Shown here in pieces: positions 16,964 to 25,324 of a stretch of DNA of 64,000 nucleotides (position 1 is the stretch's first letter; every line of letters starts with the position of its first letter). The position numbers and the translations under genes were made by a program. The stretch is from an uncultured Roseovarius sp. (lineage in GTDB: Bacteria > Pseudomonadota > Alphaproteobacteria > Rhodobacterales > Rhodobacteraceae), in contig NZ_CAMYMD010000106.1 in assembly GCF_947259555.1 (NCBI RefSeq), positions 27,187 to 91,186 of the forward strand. Reading direction: 5' to 3'. The notes beneath the pieces are model-generated. The model worked only from the letters and a program-made list of their open reading frames with translations. It did no database searches and had not been told where the DNA came from.

Positions 16964-17725
16964 TCAGTAGATGCTGGCCTTGAAGTAGCGCGCGGTGATG
17001 GCGTCATGTGTTCCATCCGCAAGAATGGCGGCAATGCCCGCGTTGAGCGCCTCGCGCAGGTCATCGTCGCCTTGGCGCACGCCAGCGCCCACGCCTTTGC
17101 CGAGGATTGCCGGATCGTCGGCCACGCTGCCCTTGATCTCGCAGCAGGCGCCGGTATCGGTCGCCACGAAATCGGCCATCGCGATGCTGTCGGCCTGAGT
17201 GGCGTCAATGCGGCCCGCGAACAGATCCTGATTGGCCTCGTCCTGGGTCTGGTAAACGCGGATCTCAGCGGCGTCAGTGAAATATTTTTGTGCATAGGCC
17301 TGATGGATGGTTGACGCCTGCACGCCTAGGATCTTGCCCTCCAGGCTCTCGGGGCTGGCGTCCATGTCGAGCGCCTTGTCGGCGACGATTACGGCGGGCG
17401 TGTTATAGTAAGGGTCCGAAAAGTCGATGGTTTTCTGCCGCTCTTCGGTAATCGACATGGATGCCATTATCGCGTCGATCTGCCCGCCGGTCAGCGACGG
17501 GATGATCCCGTCCCATGCCACCGGGCTCAGCACGCAGTCGAGTTCGGCGGCGGCGCAAACAGCATCAATCACCTCGATCTCCCAGCCGACCCAAGTCCCC
17601 GACGAATCGAGCGAGGCGAAGGGCGGATAGGGCTCGGCGGCGATGCCGATCTTGACCTCTTGGGCGGCGAGCCCAGTGCCGAATGCGGCCAGTGCTGCTG
17701 CGGTGAGGATAGATTTCAACGTCAT
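16964..17725 (-). CDS. Periplasmic amino acid-binding protein of the ABC importer
   Basis: 253 residues with a signal peptide (MTLKSILTAAALAAFGTGLA, then AQEV). The mature protein opens KIGIAAEPYPPFASLDSSG and has GWEIEVIDAVCAAAELDC and DAIMASMSITEERQKTIDFS, the solute-binding family 3 (HisJ/ArgT) signature. DFS with the following DPYYNTPAVIV is the usual ligand-contact region for lysine/arginine/ornithine/histidine binders. The exact ligand is not shown; the neighbouring dimethylaminohydrolase-like gene suggests a guanidino or methylated arginine compound (inference). Confidence 0.88.
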   Translation of the reverse strand: MTLKSILTAAALAAFGTGLAAQEVKIGIAAEPYPPFASLDSSGTWVGWEIEVIDAVCAAAELDCVLSPVAWDGIIPSLTGGQIDAIMASMSITEERQKTIDFSDPYYNTPAVIVADKALDMDASPESLEGKILGVQASTIHQAYAQKYFTDAAEIRVYQTQDEANQDLFAGRIDATQADSIAMADFVATDTGACCEIKGSVADDPAILGKGVGAGVRQGDDDLREALNAGIAAILADGTHDAITARYFKASIY

Positions 17726-17765
17726 TGTAAGTCTCCCTTTTGGGTTATGGTTGAGTCGTTCCGCC

Positions 17766-18557
17766 TTATCCGACGGTTTGCAGGAATTGCTTGAGGCGGG
17801 CGGTTTCGGGCGCGCCGAACACGCGCTCTGGCGGGCCTTCTTCCTCGATCCGGCCCTGATCGAGATAGACCACGTGATCGGCGACCTCGCGGGCGAATTT
17901 CATCTCGTGCGTGACCAGGAGCATGGTGCGCCCTTCTGCCGCGAGATCCCGGATCACTGTCAGCACTTCGCCGACCAATTCGGGGTCAAGCGCGCTGGTT
18001 GGTTCGTCAAAGAGCATCACCGCGGGGTCGACCGCGAGCGCCCGCGCGATTGCCGCGCGCTGTTGTTGGCCACCAGACAGAAACGCAGGAAACGTGTCGG
18101 CCTTGTCGCCGAGGCCGACCCGGTCAAGCAGCTGTCGCGCACGAGCGATGGCCTCGGTTTTGGGGGTTTTAAGCACATGCACCGGCACCTCGATCACATT
18201 TTCCAGCAGGGTCCGATGCGTCCAGAGATTGAAGGCCTGAAACACCATGCCCAGCCGTGTGCGAATCCGTTCAATCTGGCGGCGGTCTGCGGGGCTTCCA
18301 TCCGCGCGCATGGCGATTTCCTCGCCATTGACGATGATGCGCCCGGACGAAGGCGTTTCGAGAAAGTTGATGCAACGCAGCATCGTCGATTTGCCAGAGC
18401 CAGAGCCGCCGATGATCGCCACCACATCGCCTTTTCGCGCGGTCACCGAAACACCCTTGAGTACTTCGAGAGAGCCGAAGGACTTGTGCAGATTCTCGAC
18501 GGTGATCGCGGCCTCCGCCGGGGCGGGCGCGGTGGCGTGTCGGGGCTCTGCTGTCAC
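17766..18557 (-). CDS. Amino acid ABC transporter ATP-binding protein
   Basis: 263 residues. Walker A is GGSGSGKSTM near residue 50, the Q-loop is MVFQAFNLWTHRT, the signature is LSGGQQQR near 165, Walker B is VMLFDEPTSALD, and the H-loop is LLVTHEM. This is the HisP/GlnQ subfamily that powers polar amino acid import. It is the first gene of the leftward transporter operon and is divergent from the TetR regulator across 99 bases holding a candidate operator. Confidence 0.93.
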   Translation of the reverse strand: MTAEPRHATAPAPAEAAITVENLHKSFGSLEVLKGVSVTARKGDVVAIIGGSGSGKSTMLRCINFLETPSSGRIIVNGEEIAMRADGSPADRRQIERIRTRLGMVFQAFNLWTHRTLLENVIEVPVHVLKTPKTEAIARARQLLDRVGLGDKADTFPAFLSGGQQQRAAIARALAVDPAVMLFDEPTSALDPELVGEVLTVIRDLAAEGRTMLLVTHEMKFAREVADHVVYLDQGRIEEEGPPERVFGAPETARLKQFLQTVG

Positions 18558-18612
18558 GACAAATGTCTCCTGCTCCGGCGTTTTTCAGCTTGTAGTAAGG
18601 CGCAACAGCAGT

Positions 18613-18632
18613 AATTATGCAAGTGTATAATT
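18613..18632. promoter_or_regulatory. 20-bp inverted repeat, candidate TetR operator with -10 element
   Basis: AATTATGCAAGTGTATAATT is an imperfect palindrome in which 8 of 10 positions of each half match the other half. It lies between the divergent ABC transporter and TetR operons, 25 bases before the TTG start of the regulator. A TATAAT hexamer at 18626-18631 is part of it, so a bound repressor could block RNA polymerase. TetR proteins usually bind palindromes of this size near their own gene. Confidence 0.55.
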
Positions 18633-18656
18633 CTCTGGACATGGGAACACAGCATC

Positions 18657-19298
18657 TTGACGGGAGATCGCCGCAAATTCAGGCGCGAAGGGGCCGAAAC
18701 GCGCCGTCAGGCGCTGGTCAACGCGACGCTCGCTCTGATCGCAGAACAGGGCGTCAGCGGCGCGACCGTCCGTGCGATCGCCGAGAAGGCGGATGTGACG
18801 CAGGGCCTCATCCGCCATTACTTTTCGTCCAAGGACGAATTGGTGCAGGCGGCCTATCTGGCGCATATGGCCGGCATGACCGAGCAGACCTTTGAAGGGG
18901 CGGCGCATGCCGGCAGCGCGCGGTCGCGGCTGGCCGCACTCGTGGTGGCGTCTGTGTCGCCGCCGGTCGTGGATGCTGCCGCTGTCGGGCTTTGGGCCGG
19001 ATTCCTCGGGCATGTCCGGCGAGATACGGAAATGCGAGAGGTTCATGCGCGCACTTACCACGATTTCCGCGACCGTCTGGAAACGTTGATCGTGGCGGCG
19101 CTGAAGGAGGCCGGACGCGGAGCGCAGCCGACCGAAGCGCGGCGCTTGGCGATTGCCTGCAATGCGGTGATTGACGGGCTATGGCTTGAGGGCGGTGCGC
19201 TGCCCGAGGCCTTCGGCCCGGACGAGTTGATCGGAATCGGACTACATGCCGTGGGCGCGATCGTCGGAATGGATTTGGAAGAGGGTGTGACGACATGA
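18657..19298 (+). CDS. TetR/AcrR family transcriptional regulator (BetI-like)
   Basis: 213 residues. The N-terminal helix-turn-helix occupies about residues 35-60 (GATVRAIAEKADVTQGLIRH, then YFSSKDEL), with the usual RRQALVNATLALIAEQG before it. The C-terminal ligand domain has FLGHVRRDTEMREVHARTYH, like BetI-type regulators. The start appears to be a TTG at 18657 with GGGAA about ten bases upstream; a nearby ATG at 18641 is out of frame, and an in-frame stop blocks the frame further up. It probably senses a transported amine or amino acid and controls both divergent operons. Its stop overlaps the next start by ATGA. Confidence 0.85.
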   Translation: MTGDRRKFRREGAETRRQALVNATLALIAEQGVSGATVRAIAEKADVTQGLIRHYFSSKDELVQAAYLAHMAGMTEQTFEGAAHAGSARSRLAALVVASVSPPVVDAAAVGLWAGFLGHVRRDTEMREVHARTYHDFRDRLETLIVAALKEAGRGAQPTEARRLAIACNAVIDGLWLEGGALPEAFGPDELIGIGLHAVGAIVGMDLEEGVTT

Positions 19299-20482
19299 GA
19301 TTTTCGTCGATTAATGATCGGCTGGCCGGGTTGGGCGGCGCAAAATGGGAGATCCACGCGCGCGCCAAGGAAATGGCGCGCGCCGGTCAGGATGTCATCG
19401 GGCTGACCATCGGAGAGCCCGATGTGCCAACCCCCGAGCGCCTCAAGGAAGGCGTCTTTGCCGCGATGCAGGCAGGGCGCACCGGCTATTCGGACGGGCG
19501 CGGAGAGCCCGGTCTGCGGACGGCTCTGGCAGAGACCTACACGGCGCGTGAGGGGCGCAGTTTTCACCCCGATCAGGTCATGTGTTTCCCGGGCACCCAA
19601 ACCGCGCTCTACGCCGTGATGATGGCAGTGGCCGAAGCCGGTTGCGAGGTTCTGGTGGGGGATCCGATGTATGCCACCTACGAGGGCGTCATTCGGGCTA
19701 CGGGGGCCGATATGGTGCCGGTTCCGTTGTGGCCCGAGAATGGCTTTCGGATGGCGGCAGCGGATGCCGCTCGGTTTATCACACCGCGCACGCGGGCGAT
19801 CCTGTTGACGACACCGCACAATCCCACCGGGGCAATCCTGACCCGCGACGATATCGCCGCTCTGGGGCGTCTGGCAGCGGAACATGACCTCTGGATCATC
19901 TCGGATGAGGTCTATGAAGAGCTTGTTTTTGATGGCGCGCGCTTTGTCTCGCCCTTGTCCGATCCCGATCTGGCCGAGCGTGTGATTGCGGTCTCGTCGA
20001 TCTCCAAGAGCCATGCCGCTCCTGGGTTTCGCAGCGGCTGGTGCGTCGGGCCTCTGGAGTTCACGGCCACGTTGCTCGCCCTGTCAGAGACGATGCTTTT
20101 TGGAAATCAACCGTTTATCGCGGACATGACCGAGCAGGCCGTGCGCGAAGGCTCGCCGGTCGCCGAAGGGATGCGCCAACGGTTTGCGGGCCGGGCCAAG
20201 CTCTTGGCGGATCGTCTGGCAGCGGAAACAGCCCTCACGGTGCACCGGCCTCAAGCCGGGATGTTCGCCATGATCGATGTCAGCGCAACAGGGTTGGATG
20301 GGACGTCTTACGCACTTGACCTGCTGGAGAAAACGGGTGTCGCGGTGATGCCGGGCAGTTCGTTCGGGCAAACCCTGAACAGCTGGGTGAGGGTTGCCTT
20401 GACGGTGGAGGATGGCCCCTTTGCCGAGGCCATCGGCCGGATCGTGCAGCACGCCAATGCGAGGCACGTCAAAACCGCCTGA
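19295..20482 (+). CDS. PLP-dependent aminotransferase, class I/II
   Basis: 395 residues of the aspartate aminotransferase fold. The PLP lysine is K238 in SSISKSHAAPGFRSGW. Other conserved features are LTIGEPDVPTPE near residue 35, TPHNPTGAIL near 175 and the ISDEVYEELVF strand near 205. Closest in feel are AspB/PatA-like enzymes acting on amino acids or polyamine-related substrates; specificity cannot be told. It is translationally coupled to the TetR gene and lies just before the dimethylaminohydrolase-like gene, so a transamination step in the same catabolic route is likely. Confidence 0.9.
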   Translation: MRFSSINDRLAGLGGAKWEIHARAKEMARAGQDVIGLTIGEPDVPTPERLKEGVFAAMQAGRTGYSDGRGEPGLRTALAETYTAREGRSFHPDQVMCFPGTQTALYAVMMAVAEAGCEVLVGDPMYATYEGVIRATGADMVPVPLWPENGFRMAAADAARFITPRTRAILLTTPHNPTGAILTRDDIAALGRLAAEHDLWIISDEVYEELVFDGARFVSPLSDPDLAERVIAVSSISKSHAAPGFRSGWCVGPLEFTATLLALSETMLFGNQPFIADMTEQAVREGSPVAEGMRQRFAGRAKLLADRLAAETALTVHRPQAGMFAMIDVSATGLDGTSYALDLLEKTGVAVMPGSSFGQTLNSWVRVALTVEDGPFAEAIGRIVQHANARHVKTA

Positions 20483-20509
20483 ATGGGCATTGCAACAAGA
20501 GGGTTTCCC

Positions 20510-21292
20510 ATGAACGCCACCTTTGAATTCCGTCACGCGGTCACGCGCAAGCCCGCCCCTAGCATCATTGACGGTTTGCGGGCCGAGGATACCGGCGCCC
20601 CGGATCTGGAACAGATGCTCTCCGACCATGCCGCCTATGTCAGCGCGTTGCGTAGCACAGGGGCAGAGGTGCTGGAGTTGCCGCCGCTCGATACCTATCC
20701 TGACGCTGTGTTTGTCGAAGACACCATGCTGTGTCTGCCCTCGGTGGCGGTTGCGATGCGTCCCGGTGCGCCATCGCGTCAGGGGGAGGTGGCCGAGATG
20801 TCCCCGCATCTACAGGCGTTCTATGGCGAGGCCATGGCCGAGATTACCACGCCGGGAACGATCGAGGGCGGTGATATTCTGGTCACCGGACGTGAGATTC
20901 TGGTGGGTTTGTCGGCGCGCACCAATCACGAGGGCGTGACGCAACTCTCCGATATCGTCCGCGAACATGGCCATTCCCTGCGACGGGTGGACACGCCCGA
21001 GGGTATTTTGCATTTCAAGACCGATTGCGGCCTGCTGGATGCAGAGACGATCCTGAGCACGACGCGGCTGGCGGCGTCGGGCTGCTTTGAGGGCTACAGG
21101 GTGCTGCATGTCCCGGAGGGCGAAGAGGCTGCGGGCAACTGTATCCGGTTCAATGGTTTGGTGATCATGGCCGCCGGGTTTCCGCGCACCGCCGAGATGC
21201 TGGATGCCCACGGGTACGAGGTCGTGCAGATCAATAACAGCGAATGCGCCAAGCTGGATGGTGGAATGTCTTGTCTTTCCTTGCGATTCTGA
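20510..21292 (+). CDS. Dimethylarginine dimethylaminohydrolase-like amidinotransferase-fold enzyme
   Basis: 260 residues, the length of bacterial DDAH. The catalytic cysteine is C255 in GGMSCLSLRF and the histidine is H168 in ILHFKTDCG. Substrate-contact acidic residues appear in FVEDTML and the EGGD segment near residue 120. DDAH hydrolyses N-omega-methylated arginines to citrulline plus methylamines; other guanidine-hydrolysing relatives (arginine deiminase superfamily) share the fold. The ATG at 20510 has GAGGG upstream and was preferred to 20483, which directly abuts the previous stop. The gene sits mid-operon between an aminotransferase and an FAD oxidoreductase. Confidence 0.85.
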   Translation: MNATFEFRHAVTRKPAPSIIDGLRAEDTGAPDLEQMLSDHAAYVSALRSTGAEVLELPPLDTYPDAVFVEDTMLCLPSVAVAMRPGAPSRQGEVAEMSPHLQAFYGEAMAEITTPGTIEGGDILVTGREILVGLSARTNHEGVTQLSDIVREHGHSLRRVDTPEGILHFKTDCGLLDAETILSTTRLAASGCFEGYRVLHVPEGEEAAGNCIRFNGLVIMAAGFPRTAEMLDAHGYEVVQINNSECAKLDGGMSCLSLRF

Positions 21293-21372
21293 GTGTTGAT
21301 GCCTTGGATCGGGGTTTCCCGGCTGTGGCGCTGCCTGCCAATCGCGGCGCATGAGGGACACAAGGAGGGACC

Positions 21373-22695
21373 ATGCGGGTCGAGTGGGCAACAGAGGCCG
21401 AGTTGGGCACGCCGTACTGGTGGGATGCGCTCGCGCAGCCCGCGCCAGGAGAGGACTTGCCGGATACCTGTGACGTCCTTGTGGTCGGTGCAGGATATGC
21501 CGGGCTATCGGCCGCGCTCGCGGCGCACGAGAGCGGCGCGCGGGTGGTCGTTGTCGATGCGGCCGAGCCCGGGCATGGGGCCTCGACCCGAAATGGCGGC
21601 ATGTTCGGTGCCCATCCGAGGCTGGGCTGGGGGGCATTGAGCAAACGCTTCGGGGCCGAGGCCGCAGACGCGCTCTTTGCCGAGGCCAGACCGGCGCTCG
21701 ACTGGGCCAAGGACCTGATCGCGCGCGAGCAGATTGAGTGCGACTTGCAAGAGACCGGCCGTATTCAGCTGGCCTACACGCCGGCGCATTTCGCCAATCA
21801 AAAGACGCTGGCGCAAACGATCGTCACGAAATCGGACGTGGCGGCCCGAATCGTCGAGCGCGCCGACCTTGGGCGCGAAATCGCCACGCGCAAGTATCAT
21901 GGCGGCCTCTTGTTTCCAGAGCACTGCGCGATTCATCCGGCCAAGTTTCATCAGGGCCTGTTGCGCGCTGTCAGGGCGCGCGGCGTTCCGGTGGTGGCGC
22001 ATGCCGCGGTCACGGGGCGCGCGGCGGATGGTGCGGGCTATCGGGTGCAGACCGCAAAGGGAATGATTCGGGCGGCAAAGGTCGTGCTGACCACGAATGG
22101 CTACACGCGCCGCCCGTTTCGCTGGCATGTGGCACGGGTGTTCCCGCTGCCGTCTTATATCATCGCGACCGAGGAATTGCCGCGGAATCTCATCGGCCAA
22201 ATTGCGCCGGGGCGGCGCATGATGGTCGAAACGCGGGCACGTCACAGCTATTTTCGAATTTCGCCCGACGGCAAGCGGGTGCTCTTTGGGGGGCGTGCCT
22301 CGATGGCCGAAATCGGGCCGGAACGTTCGGGTGAACACTTATACCGTACCATGGTCGGGATCTGGCCGGAATCGGAGGGCGTCAGGCTCAGCCATTCGTG
22401 GCGGGGCTTCACCGGCTATACCTTCTCGCACATGCCCCATGTCGGCCATGAGGACGGGGTGCATTACGCGATGGGCTTTTCGGGGTCGGGCACGGTCATG
22501 GCGCCCTGGCTGGGGGCCAAGGCGGCCTACCAAGCGGTGGGCGATGCGCGGGGGGCAACAGCCTACAGCGCCACGTCGCTCGGCCGCAGCTGGCTGCATC
22601 CCGGCGAAACCCCGCATTTCCTGCGCGCCGCGAATCTGTGGTATCGGCAGGTCGTGGACCGGATCGAGGATTGGCAGGCTGACAAGGAGCAGTGA
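21373..22695 (+). CDS. FAD-dependent amine/amino acid oxidoreductase (DAO family)
   Basis: 440 residues. The Rossmann motif VVGAGYAGLSAALAAHESGA lies near residue 37 and is followed by the ARVVVVDAAEPGHGASTRNGG pattern typical of gamma-glutamylputrescine oxidase (PuuB)-like enzymes. The C-terminal part has HVGHEDGVHYAMGFSGSG, the second FAD contact. Such enzymes oxidise amines or secondary amino acids, giving aldehyde or imine. AAGGAGGG precedes the ATG. It lies 80 bases after the dimethylaminohydrolase-like gene and 4 bases before the small decarboxylase-fold gene. Confidence 0.87.
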   Translation: MRVEWATEAELGTPYWWDALAQPAPGEDLPDTCDVLVVGAGYAGLSAALAAHESGARVVVVDAAEPGHGASTRNGGMFGAHPRLGWGALSKRFGAEAADALFAEARPALDWAKDLIAREQIECDLQETGRIQLAYTPAHFANQKTLAQTIVTKSDVAARIVERADLGREIATRKYHGGLLFPEHCAIHPAKFHQGLLRAVRARGVPVVAHAAVTGRAADGAGYRVQTAKGMIRAAKVVLTTNGYTRRPFRWHVARVFPLPSYIIATEELPRNLIGQIAPGRRMMVETRARHSYFRISPDGKRVLFGGRASMAEIGPERSGEHLYRTMVGIWPESEGVRLSHSWRGFTGYTFSHMPHVGHEDGVHYAMGFSGSGTVMAPWLGAKAAYQAVGDARGATAYSATSLGRSWLHPGETPHFLRAANLWYRQVVDRIEDWQADKEQ

Positions 22696-22699
22696 GATA

Positions 22700-23086
22700 A
22701 TGAGCACATTTGACGAAGACCTCTTTCTCAAGGGGCTGGAACAGCGCAAGGCCACGTTGGGCGCCGAGTATGTCGAGCGCAACCTCGCGGCGGCGGATGA
22801 ATTTACCCGGCCTTTTCAAGAGGCTATGACCGCGTGGTGCTGGGGGTTTGGCTGGGGCGACGAGGTGATCGACGCGAAAACCCGCAGTATGATGAATCTT
22901 TCCATGCTGGGGGCGCTGGGCAAGATGCATGAATGGGAGATTCATTGCCGGGGCGCGGTCCGCAACGGCGTGAGTCCCGAGGAAATCCGCGCGATTATCC
23001 ACGTCGTCGCCATTTATTGCGGTGTGCCGCAGGGGGTGGAATGTTTCCGGTCTGCCAAAAAGGTGCTTGAGGAGTCGCAGGGCTGA
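22700..23086 (+). CDS. Carboxymuconolactone decarboxylase-like small protein
   Basis: 128 residues with the PcaC/CMD fold: TRSMMNLSMLGALGKMHEWE (residues about 62-81), then HCRGAVRNGVSPEEIRAIIH and VVAIYCGVPQGVECFRSAKK. It has no CxxC pair in the AhpD position, so it is closer to PcaC (4-carboxymuconolactone decarboxylase) than to peroxidases. The actual reaction in this operon is not clear; a role in ring or lactone chemistry of an oxidised product is possible but unproven. It is the last gene of the operon that starts with the TetR gene. Confidence 0.82.
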   Translation: MSTFDEDLFLKGLEQRKATLGAEYVERNLAAADEFTRPFQEAMTAWCWGFGWGDEVIDAKTRSMMNLSMLGALGKMHEWEIHCRGAVRNGVSPEEIRAIIHVVAIYCGVPQGVECFRSAKKVLEESQG

Positions 23087-23276
23087 TGAGTGGCGCGTGT
23101 TTGCCACAGCTATGCAGAAGGTGTGTGGTTTCTGCGTCACAATCCGGGCGGGAAGCGGCGCGAGCCGGGTGGGTGCGTTGACAGTTTGGGGGGGAATGGC
23201 GCATTTCATCACCCAAGCCGTTTCCAATGACTGGTGCGGCGGATATGAATAAACCTGCTTATGAGGAGGGACACCC

Positions 23277-24389
23277 TTGAAAAAGCAACTTCTGAGCACC
23301 AGCGCGATCGCACTCGGCGTCGCAATGGCCGCACCGGCATCGGCCCAGGAATGGGACATGGACTGGGGCGGTTTCGCAAACACCCACGTTGGTTACTCCA
23401 GCGTTGACGGCACCGGCGTTCCCGCTGGCGCTGACTTCGACGGCGTGAACGTCTTCACCAACTCGGAAATCATCTTCTCGCCCTCCGTCACGCTCGACAA
23501 CGGCATGACCTTCGGCTTCAACGTTCAGATGGAAGCTCTGAACGGCGGCGGTGGTATTGACGGCATCGACGAATCGTATGTCACGATCTCCAGCGACACG
23601 CTCGGCCGTATCGACCTCGGCTCCGAGAACTCGGCTGGTTACCGTTTGATGGTTGCCGCACCGCAGGTTGGCTCCATGGCGATCAACTCGCGTTCGACTT
23701 CGGCCTTCGTTCCGGTCACCGGTTCGGGTGGTTTCCGTCAGGCGGCTCTGTCGTCCTACACTGAAGTCGCGGGCAACAACGACGTTCAGCGCATCACCTA
23801 CTTCACGCCGTCGTTCAACGGTCTGACACTTGGTGTTTCCTACGCGCCGAGCAGCGCTGGCAACGCGGCGAACAACGCGCCGGTTAACTTCAATGCGGCC
23901 GCCAACATCACCGACATCTTCGACCTCGGTGTTGGCTACAGCCAGTCGTTCAACGGTGTTGACGTCAACTTCGGCGCACGTTGGGGTACAGGTAACTCGA
24001 ACGTCGCAGGCCGCTCCGATCCCGAAACATGGGGCCTGGGCGCATCCTTCAGCGTCAGCGGTTTCACCTTCGGTGCATCTTATGCCGAGAACGAAAACGG
24101 CTTCGCCGGTGGCGTTGGCGATCAGGAAGGCTACAGCATCGGCGCGTCCTATGACATCGCTGGTCCGTGGACTGTTGGCCTCGAAGGCTATGTCGGCGAA
24201 GTCACCAACGCTGGTGCCGCTCCGACTTCCGACTACGAAGCGTACAAGCTGGGCGCATCGCGCTCGCTGGGTGCCGGCGTGAGCTGGGACGTGTACTACT
24301 TCCACCAGGAATCCAACAACGGTGCCGTTGCCGGTAACCCGGATATCGATGGTGACGTGATCGCAACCGCGATCAACCTCAGCTTCTGA
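23277..24389 (+). CDS. Rhodobacter-type outer membrane porin
   Basis: 370 residues. The start is a TTG at 23277 with GAGGAGGG at the right spacing; it opens MKKQLLSTSAIALGVAMAAP (ending SAQEW), a clean signal peptide. The mature protein is rich in glycine, asparagine and aromatic residues with alternating strand patterns and ends in a phenylalanine (INLSF), the beta-barrel assembly signal. It probably forms a trimeric 16-strand general diffusion pore. Codon use is strongly biased (GGT, CTG, AAC), as expected for a highly made protein. A strong terminator follows 22 bases after the stop. Confidence 0.9.
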   Translation: MKKQLLSTSAIALGVAMAAPASAQEWDMDWGGFANTHVGYSSVDGTGVPAGADFDGVNVFTNSEIIFSPSVTLDNGMTFGFNVQMEALNGGGGIDGIDESYVTISSDTLGRIDLGSENSAGYRLMVAAPQVGSMAINSRSTSAFVPVTGSGGFRQAALSSYTEVAGNNDVQRITYFTPSFNGLTLGVSYAPSSAGNAANNAPVNFNAAANITDIFDLGVGYSQSFNGVDVNFGARWGTGNSNVAGRSDPETWGLGASFSVSGFTFGASYAENENGFAGGVGDQEGYSIGASYDIAGPWTVGLEGYVGEVTNAGAAPTSDYEAYKLGASRSLGAGVSWDVYYFHQESNNGAVAGNPDIDGDVIATAINLSF

Positions 24390-24411
24390 TCGAATTGATC
24401 TGAAAAGCTTG

Positions 24412-24450
24412 GCGGCGGGGGGTGACATTACCCCCCGCCGCTTTTATTTT
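24412..24450 (+). terminator. Rho-independent terminator of the porin gene
   Basis: A perfect 12-bp stem, 24412-24423 with 24430-24441 (GCGGCGGGGGGT with its complement), closes a GACATT loop and is followed by TTTTATTTT. This is the strongest intrinsic terminator in the window. Confidence 0.92.
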
Positions 24451-24490
24451 GCGGACGGAAATATTCACCGCCCCAGCACGGACGCCCCTA

Positions 24491-25324
24491 ATGATGAAGA
24501 AAAGTATCGTCTGGATGGCGTCCTATCCCAAATCGGGCAACACTTGGACGCGCATCTTTCTGGCCAACTATATTGCGAATGGCAAAGATCCGGTGCCGAT
24601 CAACAACGCACATCGGATCGCGATGGGAGACTCGATCGCCAAGACCTATCAGATGGTCGCTGGCCACCCGATCGACACCGCTGACATCGATCTCACACTG
24701 AAACTGCGCCCGAGTGTCTTGCGGGGCATCGTCGCCAACAAAGCCGACATCAACCTCGTCAAGACGCATAACGCGCGTGTCGTCGCGCGTGGTGTACCCC
24801 TTATCCCCGATGAGGTGACCCGGTCCGCGATTTATCTTCTGCGAAATCCGCTCGATATGGTCCTGTCCTACGCGCGCCACTACGGCATGACGCCCGCAGA
24901 GGCGGTCTATACGGTCAGTCACGTGGATAACGCCAACCCTGCGGATCATGAGACCGTCACACAGTTCATGGGCTCATGGTCGGACCATGTGCGAAGCTGG
25001 ACCGCGCCATCGTCCTACCCGGTCCTGGTGCTTCGATACGAGGACCTGCTCGCCGATCCACACGAGAATTTTGCAAAGGTCATCGAGCATCTTGGCATGC
25101 CGGTGGAGCCGGAGCGCCTCAACCGGGCGATCATGTTCTCCAGCTTCAAGGAATTGTCCGAGCAGGAAAAGAAACAGGGCTTTGTCGAGAAATCACAGCA
25201 AAGCGAGCGCTTCTTCTCAAAGGGCACGAGCGACCAGTGGAAGACCGATCTCGAGCCGCAACTGGTCAAGAAGATGAAGCATGCACATCGCAAGGTGATG
25301 AAGAAATACGGGTATCTTGAATGA
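24491..25324 (+). CDS. Sulfotransferase family protein (first of a pair)
   Basis: 277 residues. The 5'-phosphosulfate loop reads SYPKSGNTWTRIFLANY near residue 10 and the 3'-phosphate site is YLLRNPLDMVLSYARHYG near 115. Both are standard for PAPS-dependent sulfotransferases that move sulfate to a hydroxyl or amine. The start at 24491 is a double ATG; no clear ribosome site is seen, and the frame continues upstream into the porin terminator, which is not coding. The stop overlaps the next sulfotransferase by ATGA. The acceptor may be a glycan or small molecule; not shown by the sequence. Confidence 0.88.
   Translation: MMKKSIVWMASYPKSGNTWTRIFLANYIANGKDPVPINNAHRIAMGDSIAKTYQMVAGHPIDTADIDLTLKLRPSVLRGIVANKADINLVKTHNARVVARGVPLIPDEVTRSAIYLLRNPLDMVLSYARHYGMTPAEAVYTVSHVDNANPADHETVTQFMGSWSDHVRSWTAPSSYPVLVLRYEDLLADPHENFAKVIEHLGMPVEPERLNRAIMFSSFKELSEQEKKQGFVEKSQQSERFFSKGTSDQWKTDLEPQLVKKMKHAHRKVMKKYGYLE

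Noticed and set aside
23178..23183. TTGACA as -35 box of the porin promoter
   Set aside because: No acceptable -10 hexamer at 16-18 bases; the promoter could be elsewhere in the 190-base gap.
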